From an uncultured Gammaproteobacteria bacterium (lineage in GTDB: Bacteria; Pseudomonadota; Gammaproteobacteria; Pseudomonadales; Pseudohongiellaceae), in contig CAJXIY010000012.1 in NCBI GenBank assembly GCA_913054495.1, positions 1-43,184 on the forward strand: a stretch of DNA of 43,184 bases, written 5' to 3'. Made by a program: the position numbers and the translations under genes. Shown here piece after piece: positions 18,791 through 27,312 of this stretch (positions within the stretch are counted from its first letter, which is position 1; each line of letters starts with the position of its first letter). The notes under the pieces are model-generated. The model did not search any database. It was not told the DNA's origin and worked only from the letters and a program-made list of their open reading frames with translations.

Positions 18791-19816
18791 ATGAACTCAC
18801 GACGCGCTCTTCAAACACTGGGTGTAATTGCCATGACCACCTTGCTCTCTTCCCAATCTCTAGCTCAAAAAATCGTAGTCGCTCATCGTGGAGCCAGTGG
18901 CTATCTACCGGAACACACGCTGGAAGCGAAGGCCATGGCCTACGCCATGGGTGCCGACTACATCGAACAGGACGTGGTGATGACCGCCGACGATCAGCTG
19001 ATCGTGCTGCACGATATCACCCTGGACAGAACCACTGATGTAGCCGATCAATTCCCCGGCAGGGTCCGGGACGACGGCCGCTTCTATGCCATCGACTTCA
19101 CCCTCGCGGAAATCAAACAGCTCAATGTCAGCGAAGGCTTCCGCATGGAAAATGGAGAGAAGCGACAAAGCTTCTCACAACGATTCCCGCTCGGGGCGTC
19201 GTCGTTTCGTGTGCCGACGCTACGCGAAGAAATTGAATTAATTCAGGGTCTGAATAAATCCACGGGAAAAGATATTGGCATCTATCCGGAAGTGAAGTCG
19301 CCGGCTTTTCATCGCGCCGCTGGCAAAGACCTCAGCACTGCTCTCATCGAGATGCTGAAGGCCTATGGATATACTTCTAAAGCAGACAAGGTTTTCGTGC
19401 AGACATTTAGCTTCGAAGAGCTGAAAATTATTCATGATGAAATTCTCCCGGCCGCGGGCATCGAGTTGAACCTTGTTCAACTGGTTGGCGACGAAGAATC
19501 TTATGGCTGGATGTTCGACGAGACCGGCATGCAAACCGTCGCCCGTTACGCCGATGGTTTCGGTCCCGAGAAAGGCTTGATCATCGATAGGGATTCCACC
19601 AGGGGCAATATCATCATCAGCGATCTGGTTAAACTCGCTCACGCGAACGGCTTACAGGTACATCCCTATACCTTTCGCCTGGACCCGGGCCAGGTCCCGG
19701 ACTACGCGGATAGTTTTGAAGAATTGCTGGAATTATTTTACTTTGACGCCGACATCGATGGAGCTTTTACAGACTTTCCTGATCGGGTTGTGGATTTCCT
19801 GAGAAAGAAAAAATAG
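18791..19816 (+). CDS. glpQ: Periplasmic glycerophosphodiester phosphodiesterase GlpQ
   Basis: It cleaves glycerophosphodiesters from lipid breakdown to sn-glycerol 3-phosphate and an alcohol in the periplasm. From ATG 18791 the protein is 341 residues with a signal peptide ending at SLA-QKI (about 26/27). The frame extends 14 codons further up to a TTG, but that would bury the signal. The catalytic motifs are VAHRGASGYLPEHT (His and Arg at the start of the barrel), EQDVVMTADDQLIVLHD (metal Glu/Asp and second His) and YPEVKSP. The segments ADQFPGRVRDDGRFYAIDFT and TDFPDRVVDFL closely resemble E. coli GlpQ. No glp transporter gene is adjacent. It may start its own transcript. Confidence 0.92.
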   Translation: MNSRRALQTLGVIAMTTLLSSQSLAQKIVVAHRGASGYLPEHTLEAKAMAYAMGADYIEQDVVMTADDQLIVLHDITLDRTTDVADQFPGRVRDDGRFYAIDFTLAEIKQLNVSEGFRMENGEKRQSFSQRFPLGASSFRVPTLREEIELIQGLNKSTGKDIGIYPEVKSPAFHRAAGKDLSTALIEMLKAYGYTSKADKVFVQTFSFEELKIIHDEILPAAGIELNLVQLVGDEESYGWMFDETGMQTVARYADGFGPEKGLIIDRDSTRGNIIISDLVKLAHANGLQVHPYTFRLDPGQVPDYADSFEELLELFYFDADIDGAFTDFPDRVVDFLRKKK

Positions 19817-19877
19817 CAGAGTCAGCTCCGGGGATACTGCGATAATAATTTATAACAGTAGTCGCTCCAGAGCGGCA

Positions 19878-19904
19878 CTGAGGAACCTCTGATCAATTCA
19901 ATGG
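19878..19904 (+). repeat. CTCTGA-core intergenic repeat, copy C
   Basis: AGGAACCTCTGATCAATTCA (19881-19900) shares its core and spacing with the copies at 23241-23270 and 23845-23874. It lies in the 102-bp convergent gap between glpQ and the amidohydrolase gene. An imperfect hairpin (CGCTC, CA, GAGCG at about 19863-19874) precedes it. Confidence 0.5.
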
Positions 19905-19918
19905 CCACCATCTTGTGC

Positions 19919-20905
19919 TTATAGCTTGAAAATTCGCATCGCATTTTCGCTGCGAACCGCGTGACGTTGCTCTTCCGGCAGCCGGTCGACACGGGCCAGG
20001 CACCCTTCCATGTCTCCCAGGTTAAAAGGATAGTCGGAGCCGTACATCAGCTTGTCACTGCCCCCCACTCGCAGGCACATCTCCAGCGCCTCGAATTCGT
20101 AGCAGACACTGTCATAGTATATTTGGCGCAGGTATTCGCTCGGTGGTTTACTAATATTGACGCGGGCACGCCTGGTCACATCATAGACCCGGTCCAGTCG
20201 GCCCACGAGATAGGGCAGTGTGGCGCCGGCGTGGGCGGCGATGAGCTTGAGATTAGGGTATTGATCGAAGAAGCCTTCTCCGATCATGCGCACCACCGCC
20301 ACAGAGGTATCCACCATGAAGCCGATGGAGGCGACCATGGCATACTGGCTCAGGGCCAGATCAAGGGTGCCGGGCGGCACCGTAGGGTGGACGAGGACCG
20401 GTAGGGCGCGGTCATCGATCGCCCGCCAGATGGGTGCGAACAGCTCGTCGGTCAAGTGCCTGCCATTAATATTGCCGAGTGTGAGCACGGCAACGGCGCC
20501 TTGCTCGCAGGCACGGGTAAGTTCCGGTACTGCCAGTTCCGGATACTCCCAGGGCAGGGAAGCCATCCAGCGGATTTGTTCGGGGTATTTTGCCTGGGCC
20601 TGGCTAAAGTCGTCATTGACCGATCGTGCTGCCTCGAGGCTTATATCGCCGCTGCCCCAGAACACACCCGGCGCGGGTAAGCTGATGATCGCCATATCGA
20701 CCCCGGCGGCTGCCATCTTTCCCATCCGCGCCTCAAAATCGAAGTGCTGCGGCTCCAGTACGTTGAAACTCGCCCCCTTATAGTGAACCGTGTCCGGGCT
20801 GTCCAGGCTGGGCGCAACTTCATAATCGGGCCCGCCGTGCCGGCGCAGGAGTTCGAGCCAGTTCTCGGTAAACATATGGGAATGAACATCGATAACCGCA
20901 CTCAT
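19919..20905 (-). CDS. ACMSD-like amidohydrolase (amidohydrolase 2 family)
   Basis: This 328-residue metal-dependent TIM-barrel protein is of the aminocarboxymuconate-semialdehyde decarboxylase type. The metal ligands are visible: DVHSH with H8 and H10, H173 in LVHPT, H225 in AAHAGATLPYL and D291 in YGSDYP. Family members decarboxylate or hydrolyse small aromatic-derived acids, and the substrate here is unknown. It is the last gene of a tight minus-strand operon after a class III CoA transferase and a TPR protein, 21 bp from the latter. The start has a GGAG site 8 bp upstream. That context hints at catabolism of a carboxylic acid activated as a CoA thioester, but no kynurenine-pathway genes accompany it. 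Confidence 0.88.
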   Translation of the reverse strand: MSAVIDVHSHMFTENWLELLRRHGGPDYEVAPSLDSPDTVHYKGASFNVLEPQHFDFEARMGKMAAAGVDMAIISLPAPGVFWGSGDISLEAARSVNDDFSQAQAKYPEQIRWMASLPWEYPELAVPELTRACEQGAVAVLTLGNINGRHLTDELFAPIWRAIDDRALPVLVHPTVPPGTLDLALSQYAMVASIGFMVDTSVAVVRMIGEGFFDQYPNLKLIAAHAGATLPYLVGRLDRVYDVTRRARVNISKPPSEYLRQIYYDSVCYEFEALEMCLRVGGSDKLMYGSDYPFNLGDMEGCLARVDRLPEEQRHAVRSENAMRIFKL

Positions 20906-20926
20906 AATCAGTCTCCGCCGCCTCTC

Positions 20927-21856
20927 TTATCTGTTGACCCTATCCGCCTCAGCGGCTATGAAACCAAAAGAGGCCCAGCTGCTCCCTGCCAGAATGCTTG
21001 CCAGCATGGCATCGGATGCGACCCGATCGTCATTGTAATAGAACCAGTTAGCGAGGCCGTAAGCGACCGCTGCATTTGCCGGATCGTCGCCATTGGCGGC
21101 CATCATGTCGTCTATGAGAATCTCGCCCTTATATAAAAGACAAAGCTCGTGATAACTTCTGTTTTCGATAATGTTCATGTCTGGAGAAATATCTTCCAGG
21201 GCTGCCGCCGCCTCGGCAGGCTTTCCCATGCGCCTGTATATCATGTAGATCCAGTGGCCCGTCGACACCAGGTTGTCGTCATTGCCGCCGAGATTGTAAC
21301 CATTTTGAAATGCTCTTAAAGCGTTTCCCCAATCCTGTTTCAAATAATAGGCCAGTCCCAGGTGATACCAGATATTGCCGTGGGTGGTGGTAAGAGGAAT
21401 GTTCTGTGCGTTGGGTAAACCGTCAGGTTCAATCCTGTTTTCCTGGCCTTCGATCAGGCCGGCAGCTGCTTCGAAATCGACGATGGCGCGGTCAAACTGC
21501 CGTATGGAAATATAACGGTGGCCACGGTGGCGGTACATTCTGGCATCCCCTGGATGTTTTGCTATGCCTTCGGTATAAATCTCGATGGCTGAGCGGTAGT
21601 TCCCCAAATATGCGGTGCGCCGGCCCAACCAGATTAGATTTTCCGCCGCCATCGGGTCCCTGTCGTAGTCCTCTTGGGCGGCTTCAAATTTTTCTATGGT
21701 CGCCGCATCTGCTGCTGGGGAAATTAGTGAGGCCCCCATGAGCGACAGCGCCTCGACACCTGCCGGGACCCCGGGCAAAAACTCTACAGCCGACCTGGTT
21801 TCGCTGGCAAAGATCAAACAAATGCCGGCAAATGCAAGCGCTAACAAATTTTTCAT
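20927..21856 (-). CDS. Exported TPR-repeat protein
   Basis: The 309-residue protein has a signal peptide (MKNLLALAFAGICLIFA...SA, about 1-23). Helical repeats of TPR type run from about residue 55 to 240, for example NLIWLGRRTAYLGNYRSAIE, YRHRGHRYISIRQFDRAI and WYHLGLAYYLKQDWGNALRA. A strong ribosome site (GGAGGAG) precedes the ATG. It sits between the CoA transferase (27 bp upstream) and the amidohydrolase (21 bp downstream), so it is translated from the same transcript. Its role is unknown. An exported scaffold inside a cytoplasmic catabolic operon is unusual. Confidence 0.8.
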   Translation of the reverse strand: MKNLLALAFAGICLIFASETRSAVEFLPGVPAGVEALSLMGASLISPAADAATIEKFEAAQEDYDRDPMAAENLIWLGRRTAYLGNYRSAIEIYTEGIAKHPGDARMYRHRGHRYISIRQFDRAIVDFEAAAGLIEGQENRIEPDGLPNAQNIPLTTTHGNIWYHLGLAYYLKQDWGNALRAFQNGYNLGGNDDNLVSTGHWIYMIYRRMGKPAEAAAALEDISPDMNIIENRSYHELCLLYKGEILIDDMMAANGDDPANAAVAYGLANWFYYNDDRVASDAMLASILAGSSWASFGFIAAEADRVNR

Positions 21857-21883
21857 AACAAAACCCTCTCCTCCTGGTTCAGA

Positions 21884-23116
21884 TCATTCCAATTGCTGAA
21901 TGCAGTCATCTTCCAACAGTTGCTGTATTTCATCCTCGCTATAGCCAATTCCAACTAGCACCTCGCGCGTATGTTCACCTAAACCCGGCGCTGCCCCGGG
22001 TTTGATCTTGTCCGCTCCACTCACCTCGAAGGGGCTGTTAATGGTTCTCATCTGGCCATACTCGGGATGGTCCAGTGGCACCACAATGTCGTTGGCCGCC
22101 TTCTGTTTGTCGTTAGCTGCTTCTTCATAGGTGGCGACTATCGTATGGGGGACATCATGCTGTTCCAGCTTGCTTTGCCAATGGGCAATATCCTGGGTGG
22201 CGAAAGTAGCACTAATTTCGCGTATTAACTCGGGCATGTTCTCGACGCGCGCAGCGTCGGTAGAGAAGCGATCGTCATCCAGAAAATCGCTGCGCGATAG
22301 CGCCGCGCAGAATGGCCGCCAGTCTCTTTTTGAATTGACCAAGCTCAATTTCAGCAGGCGATCGTCCCTGGTGGGGTAATGCAAGGATATAAAATTGTAA
22401 GCATTGTCCCGCGGCCGCTTTTCTTTGAATCTGGCACCGGACAACTGCGCCTGCAACATAACCGAATTGGCCCAGGCACCGTTTGCCAGCAATGAAGTCG
22501 ACACCTTGCAGCCCTCTGACGTTCGTTGACGTCGATACAGGCCGGTCATGATGGCGGCGAACAGGGTCATGCCACTGGGATGGTCGCCGGCGCCATAGGG
22601 AAACGCACTCAACCAACCTTCATAGGGGAAGACCTGGGTTTCGATGGCGGAGCGCGACCAGTAACACACGGTGTCGTAGCCGGGTTTGTGGCGCTCTTCG
22701 CCGCGCTCACCGAAGCCGGTGGCGAGGGCATAGATGATACGGGGATTGATGGCCCTGATATCTTCGTATTCGAGTTTCAAGCGCTGCAGGGCCTTGATAC
22801 GGTAGTTGGTAACCAGTACATCTGCACCGGCGACCAATTTTCGCAGGACTTCATAGCCGGCTTCGGATTTGAGATCCAGCGCGACACTCTTCTTGTTGCG
22901 GTTGTCCACCTGGAAAGGGTAGGCCATGTCGGAAACAGGCAGGCCGTGAATCTTGTGCCAGTTTCGATTCAGATCACCGGTCTGAAGGGGTTCGACCTTG
23001 ATAACTTCCGCACCAAAATCTGCCAGCACTACACAGGCAGACGGCGCAAGCACCATGGAGGCAACTTCAATTACACGGATGTCTCCTAGCAGGGGGGTGT
23101 CACTATTGTCTGTCAT
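21884..23116 (-). CDS. Class III CoA transferase (CaiB/BaiF family)
   Basis: The 410-residue protein moves CoA between carboxylic acids through an aspartyl-CoA thioester. The catalytic aspartate is D148 in PGYDTVCYWSR. The N-terminal LLGDIRVIEVASMVLAPSACVVLADFGAEVIKVE-like stretch (about 9-42) is the CoA-binding signature of the family, and NRNKKSVALDLK (72-83) is another hallmark. The length fits formyl-CoA transferase relatives. It is the first gene of the operon with the TPR and amidohydrolase genes. No clear ribosome site precedes the ATG. The acid substrate is unknown. Confidence 0.9.
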   Translation of the reverse strand: MTDNSDTPLLGDIRVIEVASMVLAPSACVVLADFGAEVIKVEPLQTGDLNRNWHKIHGLPVSDMAYPFQVDNRNKKSVALDLKSEAGYEVLRKLVAGADVLVTNYRIKALQRLKLEYEDIRAINPRIIYALATGFGERGEERHKPGYDTVCYWSRSAIETQVFPYEGWLSAFPYGAGDHPSGMTLFAAIMTGLYRRQRTSEGCKVSTSLLANGAWANSVMLQAQLSGARFKEKRPRDNAYNFISLHYPTRDDRLLKLSLVNSKRDWRPFCAALSRSDFLDDDRFSTDAARVENMPELIREISATFATQDIAHWQSKLEQHDVPHTIVATYEEAANDKQKAANDIVVPLDHPEYGQMRTINSPFEVSGADKIKPGAAPGLGEHTREVLVGIGYSEDEIQQLLEDDCIQQLE

Positions 23117-23240
23117 GTGGTGAGGTCATAGTCTCCGTGGCAATATTGATAGGGAGCAGGAATGGGCAGTCAGGCTGGCATTGTGGCCTTTTTAGTAGTT
23201 GGAGAACAGGGGGTAGAGGCCATTAATATCCCGTTTGGTG

Positions 23241-23270
23241 CTAGGGCACCTCTGAATAATACCGTGATGC
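23241..23270 (+). repeat. CTCTGA-core intergenic repeat, copy A
   Basis: This 30-bp unit is 25/30 identical to copy B at 23845-23874, in the same orientation. The shared parts are CTARGGCA, CTCTGAA, AAT and GTGATGC. It abuts the stop codon of the redoxin-like gene. Confidence 0.7.
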
Positions 23271-23822
23271 TCAGGGATTTTCGGCTGCCCCATAGTCGAT
23301 CTCACAGCCCGAGGCATTACCAATGGAATTCATGACCTGTTCGCCCGCAAGGATGGAGAACAGTGCCAGTTCCAGGTGGCTATCGGCGGAACCACGATAA
23401 ATCACACGCAGACTCCTGGGATCGTAAACTATCACTTCATTGGTTTTCCTGACGCCGAGGATTTTGGACGCGGCCTGATTCTCGTCCATTAACACGGGAA
23501 GATCTAAACCCAGCCGGCCTGTTTCCCGGCTTATCCTGTCACCATCCGTTGAGGTGCTGGCGTCCAGCATCATGAATTCAAATCCCAGGTCCACAAACAT
23601 TGTCTTAACTTTGATATAGGCGCGCGCGACTTTTAAGGACATGGAACATTCGCTGCTTCTGATGAGTAACACGATGCCCCGGCGATTGTTATACCGGCTC
23701 ATCTGGTGATAGTCACCGCGTTGATCGAACAGCGAAAAATCTCCGGCGCGCTGCTCGGCTGCTACCGCCGGGACCGGGGCGATCATCATCAGCTGCAAAC
23801 ACAGCGTGATCAAGGTTTTCAT
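23271..23822 (-). CDS. Exported redoxin-like (thioredoxin-fold) protein
   Basis: I start this at ATG 23820-23822, which gives 183 residues with a signal peptide ending AVA-AEQ (about 21/22) and a GGAG site upstream. A longer frame to 23930 would overlap the receptor gene and bury the signal. The fold looks like the AhpC/TlpA class: GIVLLIRSSECSMSLKVARA, then a strand FEFMMLDAS, then LDLPVLMDE, then EVIVYDPRSLRVIYRGSADS. At the active-site position there is one cysteine, C59, with no CxxC. C173 lies near the C terminus. It follows the TonB receptor by 58 bp on the same strand, so it probably serves that uptake system, perhaps in metal or thiol handling. Confidence 0.72.
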   Translation of the reverse strand: MKTLITLCLQLMMIAPVPAVAAEQRAGDFSLFDQRGDYHQMSRYNNRRGIVLLIRSSECSMSLKVARAYIKVKTMFVDLGFEFMMLDASTSTDGDRISRETGRLGLDLPVLMDENQAASKILGVRKTNEVIVYDPRSLRVIYRGSADSHLELALFSILAGEQVMNSIGNASGCEIDYGAAENP

Positions 23823-23844
23823 TCCGTGGCTCCGTTCTCTGTCG

Positions 23845-23874
23845 CTAAGGCAGCTCTGAACAATGCAGTGATGC
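23845..23874 (+). repeat. CTCTGA-core intergenic repeat, copy B
   Basis: This is the partner of copy A (25/30 identical, direct orientation, 604 bp apart). It lies in the 58-bp gap between the receptor stop and the redoxin-like start, so the redoxin-like gene is bracketed by the two copies. Confidence 0.7.
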
Positions 23875-23880
23875 CCTATT

Positions 23881-26334
23881 TTAAAACCGATAACGAATCC
23901 CGATAAATCCGGCCCGCGGTGGCGCGGCACCGAGGAACACGGGGATTGTCATGCCGGTAATAAGGGGCACATCCAGTTCGCCGGGTTCTTCACCGAGCAG
24001 GCCGAAAGTTTCGAATTCTGCATCGAATAAGTTGTCCACCTTGGCGAAGATTTCCAACTTGTTACTAATACTATATCGCGCGCGCAGGGTCACCACCGTG
24101 TAGCCATCCACCTCATCCAGCTGGTTCGATTCATCCCCCCGAATAAACTGGCCGCCATTGCTGATTATGTCGAGACCGATGTTGAGGCCGTCCACAACCT
24201 GGTACTGCGCTATCAACTTGAATTGGCCTTGGGGGATGCCGGGAATACGGTCGCCGCGGCGAACGCCGATCTCGCCATCTTTATCGGCAAAATCATGGTT
24301 GGGGCTCAGGATCTGAAAGTCAGCTTCGAAAGTAGCATCCACAAAACTATAGGCGAGCATCCATTTTAGATTCTGCCATTGGCCCTGTAAGCTGCTTTCA
24401 AATCCGACACGCCTGGTTTTATCTACGTTGGCGAACAGTCCGGTCGAACGGCCAGTAGTCTGGAACAGGATGTCATCATGGTTGGTGGTGCGGAACAGGC
24501 CCAGAGAGTAGCCTATATCACCGAGAAATCCTCGTGCGCCAATCTCGAAACTCTTGGCAATCACGTCGTCGAGGGGCGGATCAGCAAGGAAGGCATTGGG
24601 GAGACGACATTCGAAATTTACATCATCCGGGTCGTCGCCGGCGGCGATGGCGAATTCTACTGCCAGATCAAATATGCCTTCGTTACAGGACAGCTCGATC
24701 GGTGTGGGTGCCCTCGACGACTCGCTATAGGATGAGTAGAAGTTGTGATTGTTGCCCATCTGCCAGGTCAGTCCTATCGCAGGATTGACTCTAAAGTAGC
24801 CATGACTGCCATTTAGCTCGGGCCTCTCGCCGGATCTATCACGCAGGATGACATCGGTATCGTTGGCTCTTGCGGAGAGGGTTAGCGTGAGGGCGTCGCT
24901 CAAGTCCAGTATGGTAGTGCCATAAAGACTGACAGTCTCGGTTTCCGTTTTTATCGAGGTGGCTTCCTCATTGATGAAAGTACCCACACCGAGGCCGGTA
25001 GTAAGGCGAGTAATGGGGTCGAGATCAGACAGCTCCAATACTGAATTAAAATCGGACCGGCCTCTGAAGTAAGCGGCGCCGAGCACGCTCTGGCTGGCGT
25101 AACCGAAAACAGATCCTTTTAGTGTCCATTGAAAATCGGCGCCGGTGCTTTCCTGGTTGCGATTGCTCAGGTTGTTGATGGCTGCATCAGTAAGCACGCC
25201 GGTTCCGGATAGATCGCCATCATCAAATCCTTGCAGGATAAATTCCTCGTCTAAGCCCAGGGTCTGGGTGCTGGAATTTAAAAAGTTTTCTAAAGCAGTA
25301 GCACTGGCAAACTGACTTCCACAAAGCTCGTCAATATCCAGACCCAACGCCTCCAGGCCATCGTCCTCGAGACCTTCAAGTAAGGTGTCCGTGCCGTTGA
25401 ATTGGCAAATTGCCAGGTCGGAACCATCACCGTTGACGGAATCAGTTTTGTTCTTACGGTAGAAAACGTTGCCACCGAAGCTGATGTTCCTGCTGATTGT
25501 TACCGCGTAATCGAAACTGAGCATCTGCATATCGTTCTTGGTGATGTCGGGCCCGGTAAAGAGTGCTTTTCGATCCAGCGCCAGCAGTTCAACAGGAGAT
25601 GCCCCGTTGCCGATGAGTTCGGACTCACCATATTGATAATTCACGTTGAGCCTTGTGGCTTCAGATTGCCAGCCGACGCTGCCATAAAAGTTAACGGCAT
25701 CGGATTCGGATGCATCGCGCCAACCATCTTCTGCAAAATATTCCAGATTCCCATACCAGGCAATTGAGCCATCGTTGCCACCACTCTGAAAATTGGCGAT
25801 CGTACGCCCGAAGGACCCGGCGCTGACTTCGACACTGCTTCCCTCGAAACTGAAACCATCTTTCATATCGATAGCCAGGGAGCCACCAAGGCTATTGAGT
25901 CCAAACAGGGGATTGGCGCCGCCGGTGAGAGTAATACTCTGGATAGCCGACTGGGGCAGCAGGTCCCAGTTAACGGCGTCACCGAGTGGCTCATTTATGC
26001 GAATGCCATTCTGATAGACTGCAATTCCCTGGGCCAGACCGAGCAGAGGAGATGCAGTGAACCCGCGATATTGAAGATCCGGTTGCAGGGGATTGCTCTG
26101 AGCATCATTCAGAGAGACGCTGCTAAAACTTTGCCTGAGAAAGTCGGCAATACTCAGCGCATTGACAGTTTCGAGGTCTCTGGCATTGGCGACTTGGACG
26201 GGGAACGGAATCTTGTCCCTATCCAGGCCAGCACCGGCGGGGACTATGCCCACAACTACGATCTCTTCCGGATCCTGGGCCAGGACCGAGGTCGCAATAA
26301 CTGCGGTAAACAGGCAGCTCAGAGTACTACGCAT
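23881..26334 (-). CDS. TonB-dependent outer-membrane receptor
   Basis: The 817-residue protein has a signal peptide (about 1-19, ending VLA-QDP). A TonB-box-like EEIVVVG segment follows at 23-29, then a plug domain to about residue 150 with ADFLRQSFSSVS and GANPLFGLNSLGGSLAI. A 22-strand-type barrel ends in RAGFIGIRYRF with the terminal aromatic needed for BAM recognition. A long acidic insertion near residues 290-385, with two cysteines (AICQFN and ELCGSQ), is probably an extracellular loop. The substrate is not clear: siderophore, metal or other ligand. A GGAGAGA site precedes the ATG. It heads a two-gene unit with the redoxin-like gene. Confidence 0.92.
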   Translation of the reverse strand: MRSTLSCLFTAVIATSVLAQDPEEIVVVGIVPAGAGLDRDKIPFPVQVANARDLETVNALSIADFLRQSFSSVSLNDAQSNPLQPDLQYRGFTASPLLGLAQGIAVYQNGIRINEPLGDAVNWDLLPQSAIQSITLTGGANPLFGLNSLGGSLAIDMKDGFSFEGSSVEVSAGSFGRTIANFQSGGNDGSIAWYGNLEYFAEDGWRDASESDAVNFYGSVGWQSEATRLNVNYQYGESELIGNGASPVELLALDRKALFTGPDITKNDMQMLSFDYAVTISRNISFGGNVFYRKNKTDSVNGDGSDLAICQFNGTDTLLEGLEDDGLEALGLDIDELCGSQFASATALENFLNSSTQTLGLDEEFILQGFDDGDLSGTGVLTDAAINNLSNRNQESTGADFQWTLKGSVFGYASQSVLGAAYFRGRSDFNSVLELSDLDPITRLTTGLGVGTFINEEATSIKTETETVSLYGTTILDLSDALTLTLSARANDTDVILRDRSGERPELNGSHGYFRVNPAIGLTWQMGNNHNFYSSYSESSRAPTPIELSCNEGIFDLAVEFAIAAGDDPDDVNFECRLPNAFLADPPLDDVIAKSFEIGARGFLGDIGYSLGLFRTTNHDDILFQTTGRSTGLFANVDKTRRVGFESSLQGQWQNLKWMLAYSFVDATFEADFQILSPNHDFADKDGEIGVRRGDRIPGIPQGQFKLIAQYQVVDGLNIGLDIISNGGQFIRGDESNQLDEVDGYTVVTLRARYSISNKLEIFAKVDNLFDAEFETFGLLGEEPGELDVPLITGMTIPVFLGAAPPRAGFIGIRYRF

Positions 26335-26545
26335 AAATCTCTCCGCTTGGGTGATAGACTAGTAAAATACGGCTATCGAGGTCGCGTGGCAGTATAGCAA
26401 ATGACGGCTGTGGCTGTAATTGATAGCTTCGTCGCGTGACTGCGATATTAATCCCTGCCACAGGGAGTTGATTGGACATAAATAAGCTTAACCCTTATTC
26501 TGTTCCGGTCCGGTTGAGCGATTATTACTTCTCGGAGGACTAGTT

Positions 26546-27177
26546 ATGAAATCTTTGGTCAAGAAACTTGCTGCGCCCCTGTTTGGAGTTATTGTAATCT
26601 TCAATATCTATACTCAGGGTACAGACGAATTTATTACTCCCTACGAAATTGAGCAGGGGAAGTATGCGTCGAGTTGTACGAAGATGGAGAATTTGAAGAG
26701 GCATTTTCCCTGTCGAGTATAGCCGCTCAGAGAGGAATGAAGACTGCCCAATACCTGATGGGAATCATGTTTTTAAAAGGCGAATATGTCGATCAATCTC
26801 TCGCCATCGGCATGGCCTGGCTGGGGGTTGCCGGCGAGGCTGATCAAGACGATTGGCATGCCACCTACAAGCAAATTTATGAGACGCTGCCAGCCAACCT
26901 GCAAGCTGTCGTAGACGCCAAGCTTGCCACCTACATAGAACTGTACGGCGTTAGGACACAGAAGATTCGCTGCGCAAGACGGGCCAGAACCGGGCAGCGC
27001 AGGATTGAAGAAATATGTGGTAAGAATGGATCGGATACCCCCTTGTATTCGCTGGAAGGTGTGCCAGAGAATTTCGTGCCCCGAATCGGAACCTGTGACG
27101 AGCCGTGGCCATGTCAATTCGGCACACTGCATATCGAAACAGAATACGTGGATCTTCGCGATCTGAGTAGCTTCTGA
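26546..27177 (+). pseudogene. Sel1/TPR-like exported protein split by a frameshift
   Basis: A perfect ribosome site (GGAGG, 26533-26537) leads to ATG 26546. That frame encodes a signal/anchor peptide (MKSLVKKLAAPLFGVIVIFN) but stops at 26720. The Sel1-like part (LYEDGEFEEAFSLSS, AAQRGMKTAQYLMGIMFLKG) is in another frame, from about 26655 to 27177. That second frame has a stop at 26649-26651 and only a TTG at 26674 with no ribosome site. A missing base or two extra bases at about 26652-26675 would join the halves into a protein of about 210 residues. It is either a real lesion or a sequencing error. The C-terminal 60 residues, with several cysteines, match nothing I know. Confidence 0.7.
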
Positions 27178-27180
27178 ACC

Positions 27181-27217
27181 AGGGAGCCTCTGATCTTCAT
27201 TATTCAGAGCTGTCCTT
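27181..27217. repeat. CTCTGA-core intergenic repeat, copy D, with both halves inverted
   Basis: AGGGAGCCTCTGA (27181-27193) is followed by TTCAGAGCTGTCCTT (27203-27217). The reverse complement of the latter, AAGGACAGCTCTGAA, matches copy B apart from one added base. This copy therefore holds two facing units around a 9-bp centre, just after the Sel1-like gene. Confidence 0.55.
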
Positions 27218-27312
27218 GTATTCTATCCCACAGTCAACATGCTGTTAGTGTCTTCTGGAAATTCTTAAGGCGCAGACCATGGCTCAAATAGTTAGACCTT
27301 ACGGGAGTAGAG

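Noticed and set aside
26640..26680. Programmed -1 frameshift in the Sel1-like gene
   Set aside because: The G/A-rich GGGGAAG near 26656-26662 is not a proper slippery heptamer in the reading frame, and no stimulatory stem was seen. A lesion or read error is simpler.
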